Position numbers and translations under genes: made by a program | Source of the DNA: Amycolatopsis aidingensis | GTDB lineage: Bacteria; Actinomycetota; Actinomycetes; Mycobacteriales; Pseudonocardiaceae | Assembly (NCBI RefSeq): GCF_018885265.1 | Contig: NZ_CP076538.1 | Coordinates: forward strand, 1,648,001 to 1,712,000 | DNA length: 64,000 bases | Direction: 5' to 3' | Shown here: in pieces, positions 25,507 through 33,808 of the stretch | How positions within the stretch are numbered: position 1 is the stretch's first letter | Layout of the letters: each line of letters opens with the position of its first letter | Notes under the pieces: model-generated | Told to the model about the DNA's origin: nothing | The model's input: the letters and a program-made list of their open reading frames with translations, nothing else | Databases searched by the model: none

Positions 25507-26346
25507 GTGACCACTGTGGGCGAGCGGGCGAAGGCGACGTTGCGGCGTCCAGGGGACAGTTTGTTCAGCTTGGGCGACCAGCTGCTGTTCTATGTGCGGG
25601 CACTGGCCGCGGCGCCGCTGACGATCCGGCGCTACTTCAAGGAAGTCGTCCGGCTGCTGGCCGAGGTGACCTTCGGCAGCGGTGCGCTCGCGGTCATCGG
25701 CGGCACCATCGGCGTGATGGTCGGCCTGACCCTGTTCACCGGGGTCACCGTGGGGCTGCAGGGTTTCAGCGCGCTGAACCAGATCGGCGTTTCGGCGCTG
25801 ACCGGGTTCATGACCGCCTACTTCAACACCAGGGAGATCGCGCCACTCTCCGCGGGGCTCGCGCTGTCCGCGACGGTCGGAGCCGGGTTTACCGCGCAGC
25901 TCGGCGCGATGCGGATCTCCGAGGAGATCGACGCGCTCGAGGTGATGGCGGTGCGCAGCCTGCCCTTCCTGGTCACCACCCGGATCATCGCCGGATTCGT
26001 CGCGATCATCCCGCTGTACGTGATCGGCCTGCTGACCTCGTACGTGGCCTCCCGGCAGGTGACGGTATGGATACTCGGGCAGTCCGGCGGCACCTATGAC
26101 CACTACTTCGCCCTGTTCCTGCCGCCGGAGGACGTGCTCTGGTCCTTCGGCAAGGTACTGGTCTTCAGCGTGGCGGTGATCCTCACCCACTGCTTCTACG
26201 GCTACCGCGCGGCGGGCGGGCCCGCCGGTGTCGGTGTGGCCGTCGGGCGGGCGGTGCGGACCTCGATCGTGCTGATCAGCGTCCTCGACCTCTTCCTCAG
26301 CCTGGCGATCTGGGGCGTGAACACGACGGTGCAGGTGGCTGGATGA
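25507..26346 (+). CDS. yrbEB: Mce permease YrbEB (MlaE family)
   Basis: A 279-residue MlaE-type permease with a GTG start two bases after the yrbEA stop. The conserved loop is SEEIDALEVMAVRSLPFL, followed by RIIAGFVAIIPLYVIGLL. It is homologous to the upstream permease, and the two are expected to form a heterodimer. The stop overlaps the mceA start (ATGA). Confidence 0.93.
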   Translation: MTTVGERAKATLRRPGDSLFSLGDQLLFYVRALAAAPLTIRRYFKEVVRLLAEVTFGSGALAVIGGTIGVMVGLTLFTGVTVGLQGFSALNQIGVSALTGFMTAYFNTREIAPLSAGLALSATVGAGFTAQLGAMRISEEIDALEVMAVRSLPFLVTTRIIAGFVAIIPLYVIGLLTSYVASRQVTVWILGQSGGTYDHYFALFLPPEDVLWSFGKVLVFSVAVILTHCFYGYRAAGGPAGVGVAVGRAVRTSIVLISVLDLFLSLAIWGVNTTVQVAG

Positions 26347-27641
26347 GCAAGAAGGAAACCGGAAAGCGGCTGGGCACCCAGCTCGCCGGGGTCGCGTTCC
26401 TGATGATCCTGGTGCTGATGCTGTGGTTCACGGTCGCGATCTACGAGCGACGGTTCGAGGACGTGGAAACGGTCACCCTGCGCACCGACCGGATCGGGAA
26501 CCAGATGGAGATCAACTCCGAGGTGAAGTCCCGGGGTGTCCCCTTCGGTTACGTCTCGGATGTCCGTACCACCGACGCCGGTGCGGAGATCGAGCTGGCG
26601 ATGGACCCGGCCACGATCGAGCAGCTGCCGAGCAACGTCTCCGCCCGGCTGCTGCCGAAGACCGTCTTCGGGCAGCGGTATGTCAACCTGGTGCTACCGG
26701 AGGAGCCATCGAAGGACCGCCTTTCCGGTGGGGACGTGATTCCGCAGGACCGCTCGAAGAACGCCATCGAGCTGGAACGGGTGCTCGGCAACCTGCTGCC
26801 GTTGCTGCGGGCCGTGCAACCGCAGAAGCTGTCCGCCTCGCTGGGTGCGGTGTCCCAGGCGCTCGACCAACGCGGTGAGCCGCTCGGCGACAGCATCGTC
26901 AAGCTGAACAAGCTGCTGTCCGAGCTCAACCCACTGATGCCGGAGTTCAAGGCCGATATCAGCGGGGTAGCAGACGTCGCCGAGTTGTACGACGAGGCCG
27001 CGCCGGACATCCTGCGCGCACTGGCCGACCTCACCGTGACCGGGCGGACGGTGACCGAGCATCGCGGTGACCTCGAGGCGCTCTACGGCGATCTCACCGC
27101 GACCTCCGACGACCTGAACGCCTTCCTGCGGGAGAACAAGGACAACCTGATCGGGGTCAGCGATGCCAGCAGGCCGACCCTGGAGCTGCTGGCCAGGTAC
27201 TCCCCGTCCTTCCCCTGCCTTTTCGACGCGGTGAACCGGTTCAAGCCGGTGATGGAGAAGGCACTGGGCGCCGGGACGAACGAACCCGGCCTGCATGTCG
27301 ACATCTCGGTACAGCAGCCGCGCGGCAAGTACGTACCGGGCAGGGACACCCCGGTCTACAACGCGGGCGGCGGCCCGCGTTGCTATCCCCCCGGCGCGGG
27401 CCCGGGGCAGGGCGTGCGCCCGGCGGGAGGTGCCCGCGGCGCGGCGGGCACCGCCGAGGAGCCGGCCACGGGTGCCCCGCTGGCGCTGGAGCGCGGCGGG
27501 CTCGCCAACTCGCCCTATGAGCGGCAACTGGTCACCGAGCTGATGGCGGCCAGGCTGGGCACCACCCCGGACGCGGTGCCCGGTTGGAGCAGCCTGCTGG
27601 TCGGGCCGCTGCTGCGTGGAGCGGAGGTGACGTTGAAGTGA
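26343..27641 (+). CDS. mceA: Mce family protein A
   Basis: A 432-residue protein with one N-terminal transmembrane helix (LAGVAFLMILVLMLWFTVAI), an MCE beta-barrel domain (about 40-120, NSEVKSRGVPFGYVSDV, LLPKTVFGQRYVNLV) and a long helical part (about 140-310) that forms the needle in Mce complexes. The tail after 340 is Gly/Pro/Ala-rich with a Cys in PRCYPPG, as in mycobacterial MceA. It is the first of six MCE proteins in one operon, expected to form a hetero-hexameric lipid conduit. Confidence 0.92.
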   Translation: MSKKETGKRLGTQLAGVAFLMILVLMLWFTVAIYERRFEDVETVTLRTDRIGNQMEINSEVKSRGVPFGYVSDVRTTDAGAEIELAMDPATIEQLPSNVSARLLPKTVFGQRYVNLVLPEEPSKDRLSGGDVIPQDRSKNAIELERVLGNLLPLLRAVQPQKLSASLGAVSQALDQRGEPLGDSIVKLNKLLSELNPLMPEFKADISGVADVAELYDEAAPDILRALADLTVTGRTVTEHRGDLEALYGDLTATSDDLNAFLRENKDNLIGVSDASRPTLELLARYSPSFPCLFDAVNRFKPVMEKALGAGTNEPGLHVDISVQQPRGKYVPGRDTPVYNAGGGPRCYPPGAGPGQGVRPAGGARGAAGTAEEPATGAPLALERGGLANSPYERQLVTELMAARLGTTPDAVPGWSSLLVGPLLRGAEVTLK

Positions 27642-28657
27642 AGGGCATCGCGGCACCCCTGGTCAAGGGTCTGATCTTCCTGCTGGTCACCGGGATGGCC
27701 TCGGTGGTCCTCGGGATCACCATCGCCAATGTCGGGGTCGGGGACACGGTCAGCTATACCGCCCGGTTCACCGACGCCACCTCGGTGAACCCCGGGGACG
27801 ACGTGCGGATGGCCGGGGTGCGGATCGGGCAGGTCGAGGACGTCGAGGTGGTGGAGCGGCGCTACGCCGACGTTACCTTCGGAGTGGACGCCGGGCGTCC
27901 GCTCGCGGCCTCGGCCACCGTGGCGATCCGCTACCGCAACCTGGTCGGCCAGCGCTACCTCGCCGTGGACCAGGGCGACTTCCCGATGGGGGAGAAGTTG
28001 TCCGCGGGCACGCATATCCCGCTGGAGCGGACCACCCCCGCGCTGGACCTGACCGCGATGTTCAACGGTTTCAAACCACTGTTCCAGGCGATGAACCCGG
28101 ATGACGTGAACAAGCTGTCCTACGAGCTGATCCAGGTGTTGCAGGGCGAGGGGCCGACGTTGAACAGCTTCCTGCGGCACACCGCCTCGCTCACCTCCAC
28201 CCTGGCGGACAAGGACAAGGTGATCGGCGAGGTGATCACCAACCTGAACACGGTGCTGGACACGGTGAACGCCAAGGGCGACGAGCTCGGCACGCTGATC
28301 ACCACCACCAAGCAGCTGGTGGAAGGGCTGGCCGCGGACGCGAAACCGATCGGCCAGGCGATCGGCGGGCTCGGCGAGCTGGCCAGCAGTACCGCGGACC
28401 TGCTGCAGGAGGGCAGGAAGCCGCTGCAGCAGGGCATCAACACCCTCGGCGACCTCTCCCGCAACCTCGCCGACAACACCGCGGTGTTCGAGAAGTTCCT
28501 GAACAACCTGCCTGCCAAGTACGACCGGATCGGCACCCTGGTCTCCTACGGGTCCTGGTTCAACTTCTACCTGTGCTCGGCTTCCTCGGACGCCGACCGC
28601 GCACCGGGCGGGCCGCCGGTCGGAATCCCGATCACTCAGCCGAGGTGCCGCCGATGA
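27638..28657 (+). CDS. mceB: Mce family protein B
   Basis: A 339-residue protein starting with GTG in an overlap with the mceA stop, with GGAGG 11 bases upstream. It has an N-terminal helix (LIFLLVTGMASVVLGITIA), MCE domain (DVRMAGVRIGQVEDVEV, YRNLVGQRYLAV) and helical region to about residue 300. It ends in a short Cys-containing segment (YLCSASS, QPRCRR). It is the second subunit of the predicted MceA-F hexamer. Confidence 0.92.
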   Translation: MKGIAAPLVKGLIFLLVTGMASVVLGITIANVGVGDTVSYTARFTDATSVNPGDDVRMAGVRIGQVEDVEVVERRYADVTFGVDAGRPLAASATVAIRYRNLVGQRYLAVDQGDFPMGEKLSAGTHIPLERTTPALDLTAMFNGFKPLFQAMNPDDVNKLSYELIQVLQGEGPTLNSFLRHTASLTSTLADKDKVIGEVITNLNTVLDTVNAKGDELGTLITTTKQLVEGLAADAKPIGQAIGGLGELASSTADLLQEGRKPLQQGINTLGDLSRNLADNTAVFEKFLNNLPAKYDRIGTLVSYGSWFNFYLCSASSDADRAPGGPPVGIPITQPRCRR

Positions 28658-29646
28658 AGCCCTTCCGCGAACGCAACCCGATCGTCGTCGGCACCCTCGG
28701 CGTGCTGATCATGGGGCTGATCGGCCTTGCCGTCTTCAATATCGACGACCTGCCGGTGGTGGGCGGCGGGACCACCTACACCGCGGAGTTCGACGAGGGC
28801 GCCGGGCTCAGGTCCGGCGACGAGGTGCGGGTCGCCGGGGTCAAGGTCGGCGAGGTCAGCGACATCGAACTGGATGGCGACCACGCGAAGGTCACCTTCC
28901 GGGTCCGGGACACCTGGCTCGGCGACCGCACCACCGCCAGCATCAAGATCAAGACCTTGCTCGGGCAGAAGAACCTGGTGCTGGACCCGCTCGGTGACAC
29001 CGAGCTGGACCCTGGCACCCCGATTCCGCGCGAGCGCACCATGTCGCCCTATGACGTGACCGACGTGTTCAACGACCTCGGCAAGACCACCGGCCAGATC
29101 GACACCGACCGGCTGGCCTCGGCTTTCCGCACCTTGTCCGAAACCCTCGGGGACTCCACCCCGCAGGAGGTGCGCGGCGCGCTGGAAGGGATGTCCGAGC
29201 TGTCCAGGACGCTGGCGTCCAGGGACGACGAGCTGATCAAGCTGTTCGAGAACACCAAGGACCTTTCCAAGACCCTTGCCGACCGTAGCGACCAGGTCGA
29301 ATCCCTGATCAAGAACGGGAACGTGCTGCTGACCGAGCTGAACGCGCGCAAGGAGGCGATCGGCAAGCTGTTCACCGGATCCCGCAGGCTCGCCGAGCAG
29401 CTCCGGGGCCTGGTCGCGGACAACCAGGAAACCCTGAATCCCGCGCTGCGGCAGCTGGAACGGGTCACCACCGTACTGCAGCGCAACCAGGCGAAGCTGG
29501 AGGAAAGCCTGCGCCTCGCCGGGCCGTACTACCGGCTGCTCGGCAACGCGGTCGGCAACGGGCGCTGGGTGGACACCTACATCTGCGGGCTCGTTCCCTC
29601 CGGCACCCCCGGTAGCTGCATGCCACCACGATCGGGAGGGCGCTGA
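28654..29646 (+). CDS. mceC: Mce family protein C
   Basis: A 330-residue protein with the ATG overlapping the mceB stop (ATGA). N-terminal helix VGTLGVLIMGLIGLAVF, MCE domain (EVRVAGVKVGEVSDIEL, IKTLLGQKNLVLDP), then a long coiled helical part (about 140-300) and a C-terminal Cys pair (YICGLVPSG, GSCMPP). It is part of the predicted lipid-transfer needle. Confidence 0.92.
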   Translation: MKPFRERNPIVVGTLGVLIMGLIGLAVFNIDDLPVVGGGTTYTAEFDEGAGLRSGDEVRVAGVKVGEVSDIELDGDHAKVTFRVRDTWLGDRTTASIKIKTLLGQKNLVLDPLGDTELDPGTPIPRERTMSPYDVTDVFNDLGKTTGQIDTDRLASAFRTLSETLGDSTPQEVRGALEGMSELSRTLASRDDELIKLFENTKDLSKTLADRSDQVESLIKNGNVLLTELNARKEAIGKLFTGSRRLAEQLRGLVADNQETLNPALRQLERVTTVLQRNQAKLEESLRLAGPYYRLLGNAVGNGRWVDTYICGLVPSGTPGSCMPPRSGGR

Positions 29647-30716
29647 TGCACACCCTGCAGCTGGAGGACATGGGGCGGACGCAGCGCAGGCGTTCGTTGC
29701 TGCGCTGGGGCGCGCTGGGCGTGATCGCCGCGATGCTCGCCGCCGCGGTCTGGTTCATCGTCGACCCCGGCGGGGACCGGCGGATCACCGCCTACTTCAG
29801 CGCGGCCGTCGGTATCTATCCGGACTCCGATGTCCGGGTGGTCGGGGTCCCGATCGGTTCGGTGGACTCGGTCGAACCGCAGGGGGAGAAGGTCAGGGTG
29901 GAGCTGACCATCGACGGGGACGTGGACCTGCCTGCCGACGCCAAGGCGCTGGTGGTCACGCCGAGCCTGGTCGCGGACCGGTACGTGCAGCTGTCCCCGG
30001 TTTACCAGGGCGGGCCGCGGCTGGCCGACGGCGCCGAGATCCCCATCGAGCGCACCGTCACCCCGGTGGAGATCGACGAGCTGTTCGCCAGCCTGAACGA
30101 CCTCACCGTCGCGCTCGGGCCGGAGGGCGCGAACTCCGACGGGGCGGTCAGCGATGTGCTGGAGCAGGGCGCGAAGACGCTGGACGGCAACGGCAAGGCC
30201 TGGGGCGAGTCGATCCGGCAGCTCGGTGAGTTCGCCAGAACACTGAACGGCTCCAAGGAGGAGATGTTCCAGACGGTCGACCAGCTGAGCAAGTTCACCA
30301 GGATGCTCGCCACCAACGACAAGCAGATCAACGAGGCCACCGAGCAGCTGTCCGAGATCACCAAGGTGCTCGCCGAGGACCGCGGGGACCTCGCCGCCGC
30401 ACTGAGCGAGCTCGGCGGCGCGCTGGACACCGTGCAGGGCTTCATCCGGGACAACCGCGGACTCGTTCAATCCAATGTGGACAAGCTGGCCGGGGTCGCG
30501 CAGATGCTCGGCAGGCAGAAGGATTCTCTCGCCGAGGCCCTGGACACCGCGCCGAACGCGCTGACCAACCTGCTGGAGACCTACAACCCCGCCACCCGCA
30601 CGATCGACGGGCGGGCGAACCTGCTGGAGTACTCCGCTTCGGGCGGAGGCGGCTCCGGCGGCCCCGCCCTTCCGCTGCCCCGTACCGGGGAGTTCCGGCC
30701 CGCTGGAGGTGAGTGA
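29646..30716 (+). CDS. mceD: Mce family protein D
   Basis: A 356-residue protein sharing one base with the mceC stop (TGATG). A single helix (LGVIAAMLAAAVWFIV) is followed by the MCE domain (SDVRVVGVPIGSVDSVEP, TPSLVADRYVQLSP), a helical region and a Gly/Ser/Pro tail (SASGGGGSGG). MceD proteins of mycobacteria carry a comparable disordered tail. Confidence 0.92.
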   Translation: MHTLQLEDMGRTQRRRSLLRWGALGVIAAMLAAAVWFIVDPGGDRRITAYFSAAVGIYPDSDVRVVGVPIGSVDSVEPQGEKVRVELTIDGDVDLPADAKALVVTPSLVADRYVQLSPVYQGGPRLADGAEIPIERTVTPVEIDELFASLNDLTVALGPEGANSDGAVSDVLEQGAKTLDGNGKAWGESIRQLGEFARTLNGSKEEMFQTVDQLSKFTRMLATNDKQINEATEQLSEITKVLAEDRGDLAAALSELGGALDTVQGFIRDNRGLVQSNVDKLAGVAQMLGRQKDSLAEALDTAPNALTNLLETYNPATRTIDGRANLLEYSASGGGGSGGPALPLPRTGEFRPAGGE

Positions 30717-30720
30717 GGAG

Positions 30721-31710
30721 ATGATCCGCAGGTTCGGCGCCCTGGCCGCGGTGCTGCTGCTGGTGGGCGTGGCCACGGGATGCAGCCAGGACGGTTTCGA
30801 CGGGGTCTACGACGTTCCGTTGCCGGGGGGCCCCGACCTCGGCGCCAACCCGTATCACGTGACCGCCAGCTTCACCAACGTGCTGGACCTGGTGCCGCAG
30901 TCCGGGGTGCGGGTGAACGATGTCGGTGTCGGCAAGGTCCAGGAGATCGAGCTGGCGCACGACGGCAAGACCGCACTGGTCACCATGGCCGTGCGGGGGG
31001 ACGTCCGGTTGCCGGCCAACGCGGTGGCGCTGCTGCGCCAGTCCAGTGTGCTCGGTGAGAAGTTCGTCGAGCTGGCCCCGCCGGAGCTGGAGCAGCCACG
31101 CGGCAGGCTCGCCGAGGGCGCCACCATCCCGGTGGAGCGGACCAACCGCAACACCGAGATCGAGGAGGTCTTCGGTGCGCTGTCCCTGTTGCTCAACGGC
31201 GGCGGGGTGGCGCAGATCCAGACCATCACCAGGGAACTGAACAAGGCACTCGGCGGGAACGAGCAGGAAACCAAGGAACTGCTGGGAAACCTGAACACTC
31301 TGGTCACCGGGCTGGACGAGCACCGCACCGAGATCAGCAGGGCGCTGGACGGGGTTGCCAAGCTCGGCAAGACGTTGAGCGGCCGCAAGGAGCAGATCGA
31401 CACCGCGCTCACCGACCTCACCCCGGGGATCGAAACCCTTTCCCAGCAACGAGAGCAGCTGGTCACCCTGCTGAAGTCGCTGGCGAACCTGAGCGACGTC
31501 GCGGTGGAAACCGTGAACAAGAGCAAGGAGGACCTGGTCGCCGATCTCCGCGCGCTGGAGCCGATCCTGCGCAGGCTGGCCGAGTCCGGGGACGCGCTGC
31601 CCAAGGCCATGGAGATGCTGCTGACCTACCCGTTCCCTGATTCCGCGCTGGAAGCCATCAAGGGTGACTATCTCAATTCCTACGTGAACTTCGACTCCGC
31701 GACGGGGTGA
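30721..31710 (+). CDS. mceE: Mce family lipoprotein E
   Basis: A 329-residue lipoprotein. The ATG at 30721 is preferred to an overlapping GTG at 30709 because GGAGG lies 11 bases upstream and the lipobox LLVGVATGC follows directly. The MCE domain (VRVNDVGVGKVQEIEL, LLRQSSVLGEKFVEL) is followed by a long helical segment. The E subunit is the lipoprotein member in mycobacterial mce operons (LprK type), and its position fifth in the series fits. Confidence 0.92.
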   Translation: MIRRFGALAAVLLLVGVATGCSQDGFDGVYDVPLPGGPDLGANPYHVTASFTNVLDLVPQSGVRVNDVGVGKVQEIELAHDGKTALVTMAVRGDVRLPANAVALLRQSSVLGEKFVELAPPELEQPRGRLAEGATIPVERTNRNTEIEEVFGALSLLLNGGGVAQIQTITRELNKALGGNEQETKELLGNLNTLVTGLDEHRTEISRALDGVAKLGKTLSGRKEQIDTALTDLTPGIETLSQQREQLVTLLKSLANLSDVAVETVNKSKEDLVADLRALEPILRRLAESGDALPKAMEMLLTYPFPDSALEAIKGDYLNSYVNFDSATG

Positions 31711-31716
31711 CCACCG

Positions 31717-32826
31717 ATGCTCACCAAACTCGTTCGCTGGCAGATACTGATCTTCCTGGTGATCGCGCTGGTCGGGATCAGCTATGTCGGCGCGAACTAC
31801 GTCGGTTTGCAGAAAATGCTGTTCGACAGCGGCTACGTCGTGCACGCCCGTTTTGTCAGTGGCGGCGGGATGTTCACCAACTCCGAGGTCACCTATCGTG
31901 GGGTTGGCGTCGGCAGGGTCGGTGAACTGCGGCTCACCGAGACCGGAATGGAAGCCGATCTTGTCATCGAGCCGGGCGCCCCGCCGATTCCAGCCGACCT
32001 GGAGGCGGTGGTGCGCAGCCGCTCGGCGGCCGGTGAGCAGTTCGTGGACCTGCGACCGCGCACCGATGAAGGCCCGATGTTGCACGACGGCTCGGTGATC
32101 GAGCAGGACCGCACCGATATCCCGCTGCCGGTGCACACGGTGCTGACGAACCTGGACGCGCTGGTGCAGTCGGTGCCGAAACCGGCGCTGCGCACCGTGG
32201 TGGACGAACTCTACGACGCGACCTCCGGTGCCGGGCCCAACCTGGAAGTACTGGTGGACAGCGGGATCGAGTTCATCCAGGAGGCCACCGAGCACGTCCC
32301 ACAGGTCACCAGCCTTGTGACCGACTCGGAAACCGTGTTGCGGACCCAGGTCCGGCAGTCCGAGGCGATCAAGTCCTTCGGCGCGGACGCCAGGGCGCTC
32401 GCCGAGCAGCTGAAGAAGTCCGATGGTGACTTGCGGGAGGTGATCACGGCCGTGCCGCCGGTCGCCCGCGAGGTCGGTGCACTGGTCCGGGAGTCGGGTC
32501 CGCGGCTGGGCGTGCTGCTTGCGAACCTGCTGACCGTATCCAATGTGGTCGAAGTGCGCCAGAACGGGCTGGAGCAGCTACTGGTGAAGGCGCCGGAGGC
32601 GGTCGCGGCCGGCTCGCAGGTGGTCCGTGCCGACGGTGCCCACTTCGGGCTCGCGCTGACCTTCTTCGACCCGCCGCCGTGCACCAGCGGGTACGACACG
32701 CGGTACCGCAACGGCCTGGACACCTCGGCAGGCGGCCCGTTGAACACCGGCGCCCGATGCACCCTGCCGAAGAACGACCCCACCGGGGTGCGCGGCTCGC
32801 GCAACGTTCCCCGGCCGGGTGGCTGA
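31717..32826 (+). CDS. mceF: Mce family protein F
   Basis: A 369-residue protein, ATG 5 bases after GGGGTGA. One N-terminal helix (QILIFLVIALVGISYVGANY), MCE domain (TYRGVGVGRVGELRL, VRSRSAAGEQFVDLRP), helical part and a C-terminal Cys segment (PPPCTSGYD, GARCTLP). It closes the mce operon. No Mce-associated (mas) gene follows; a secreted B-domain protein comes next, after its own promoter-like element. Confidence 0.92.
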   Translation: MLTKLVRWQILIFLVIALVGISYVGANYVGLQKMLFDSGYVVHARFVSGGGMFTNSEVTYRGVGVGRVGELRLTETGMEADLVIEPGAPPIPADLEAVVRSRSAAGEQFVDLRPRTDEGPMLHDGSVIEQDRTDIPLPVHTVLTNLDALVQSVPKPALRTVVDELYDATSGAGPNLEVLVDSGIEFIQEATEHVPQVTSLVTDSETVLRTQVRQSEAIKSFGADARALAEQLKKSDGDLREVITAVPPVAREVGALVRESGPRLGVLLANLLTVSNVVEVRQNGLEQLLVKAPEAVAAGSQVVRADGAHFGLALTFFDPPPCTSGYDTRYRNGLDTSAGGPLNTGARCTLPKNDPTGVRGSRNVPRPGG

Positions 32827-32939
32827 GATGGCTGGGAAGTATTCGCACTTCGAGCAGATGTCGGCGCCGCATCGCTATTCCGTGGATAACAATTTTCGGC
32901 CAGGTGGGACCTTTTTCGTCCGCCTGTTATCGGAACGTC

Positions 32940-32969
32940 TTGTGTGCCGCGTTACACGGCAGTAAAGTA
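32940..32969 (+). promoter_or_regulatory. Shared two-part promoter-like element upstream of the secreted B protein
   Basis: TTGTGTGCC, 11 bases, CAGTAAAGTA: identical in the first half and 9 of 10 in the second half to the element before the mce operon, with unrelated sequence between. It is 97 bases before the start codon, compared with 92 at mce. Confidence 0.6.
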
Positions 32970-33065
32970 TTTTATGGGCGGAAACGAAGCGGAAAATCGA
33001 AACCGTGGCCGCTCTCCGACATAACGTCCCTGTCTGAAGCGCCCTAAGGTGCGAGGAGATTTGAG

Positions 33066-33680
33066 ATGAAGAAAATTCGTACGATGGCGAGCGTGGCGGC
33101 CGTGGGTGCCAGTGCTGCCCTCGTCGGCGGCGTGCTGAGCCCCGGCGTCGCCGCGGCCGAGCCGCTCGAGCTCAGCTACACGGTGACCGGATCGGCGCAT
33201 GTGGCGAAGATGAACACCGACATCCCCATCGAAGCCACTGTGGACGTTCAGCTCGACCTGAAGACCGGTGAGTTCGACAGCCAGTTCACGCAGACCAGCG
33301 TGCCGCACGTGAAGTTCAAGGCTTTCGGCATGTTCGACAGCGAGCTGGACGTGGAGTTCTACGAAGCGGCGCCCTCCAGCGGCACCTTCAAGGCGGGTGA
33401 GGTGGACTTCACCCTCCCGCTGCAGATCAGGCTGAAGAACCTCACCGCGATGGGCTTCCCGCTGATGGTGGGCGAGAACTGCGTGCAGCAGCAGCCGCCG
33501 ACGCTGAACCTGAGCTCGACGGACGAGTTCATCCCGACCGAGGGCGGCAGCCTGGAGACCAGCGAGCCCTACACGCTCTCCGAGTGGTCGGAGGACTGCG
33601 GGTTCTCCACCTTCCTGATCAACATGAACTCCGCGGGCGGGAACAACACCGCACAGGTGACGCTGACCGCGAAGGAGTAA
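33066..33680 (+). CDS. Secreted single B-domain protein, mce-adjacent
   Basis: A 204-residue protein behind a GAGGAG ribosome site. The signal peptide ends near residue 31 (SPGVAAAEP). The mature protein (LELSYTVTGSAHVAKMNTDI ...) aligns along its length with the C-terminal B domain of the protein at 19866. Shared features are the opening ELSY, a central K-F-K-x-F-G-x-(F/L), the segment LPL or FPL before the first Cys (GENC), and a second Cys in DCGF before the final beta strand. No catalytic motif is visible; it is likely a beta-rich exported binding or structural module. It has its own copy of the mce promoter-like element, so co-expression with the importer is likely. Confidence 0.8.
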   Translation: MKKIRTMASVAAVGASAALVGGVLSPGVAAAEPLELSYTVTGSAHVAKMNTDIPIEATVDVQLDLKTGEFDSQFTQTSVPHVKFKAFGMFDSELDVEFYEAAPSSGTFKAGEVDFTLPLQIRLKNLTAMGFPLMVGENCVQQQPPTLNLSSTDEFIPTEGGSLETSEPYTLSEWSEDCGFSTFLINMNSAGGNNTAQVTLTAKE

Positions 33681-33808
33681 CCGCAGGACCGCCCCGGTTC
33701 GAAGGGAACCACAGGCCACGGCGGGCCGGGGCCGGTTCGTGGCGGGCCGTGCGATCGCAGGCGTCGGTGCACGGTCCGCCACGGGCCATTCCAGTGTGTG
33801 GAGAACCA

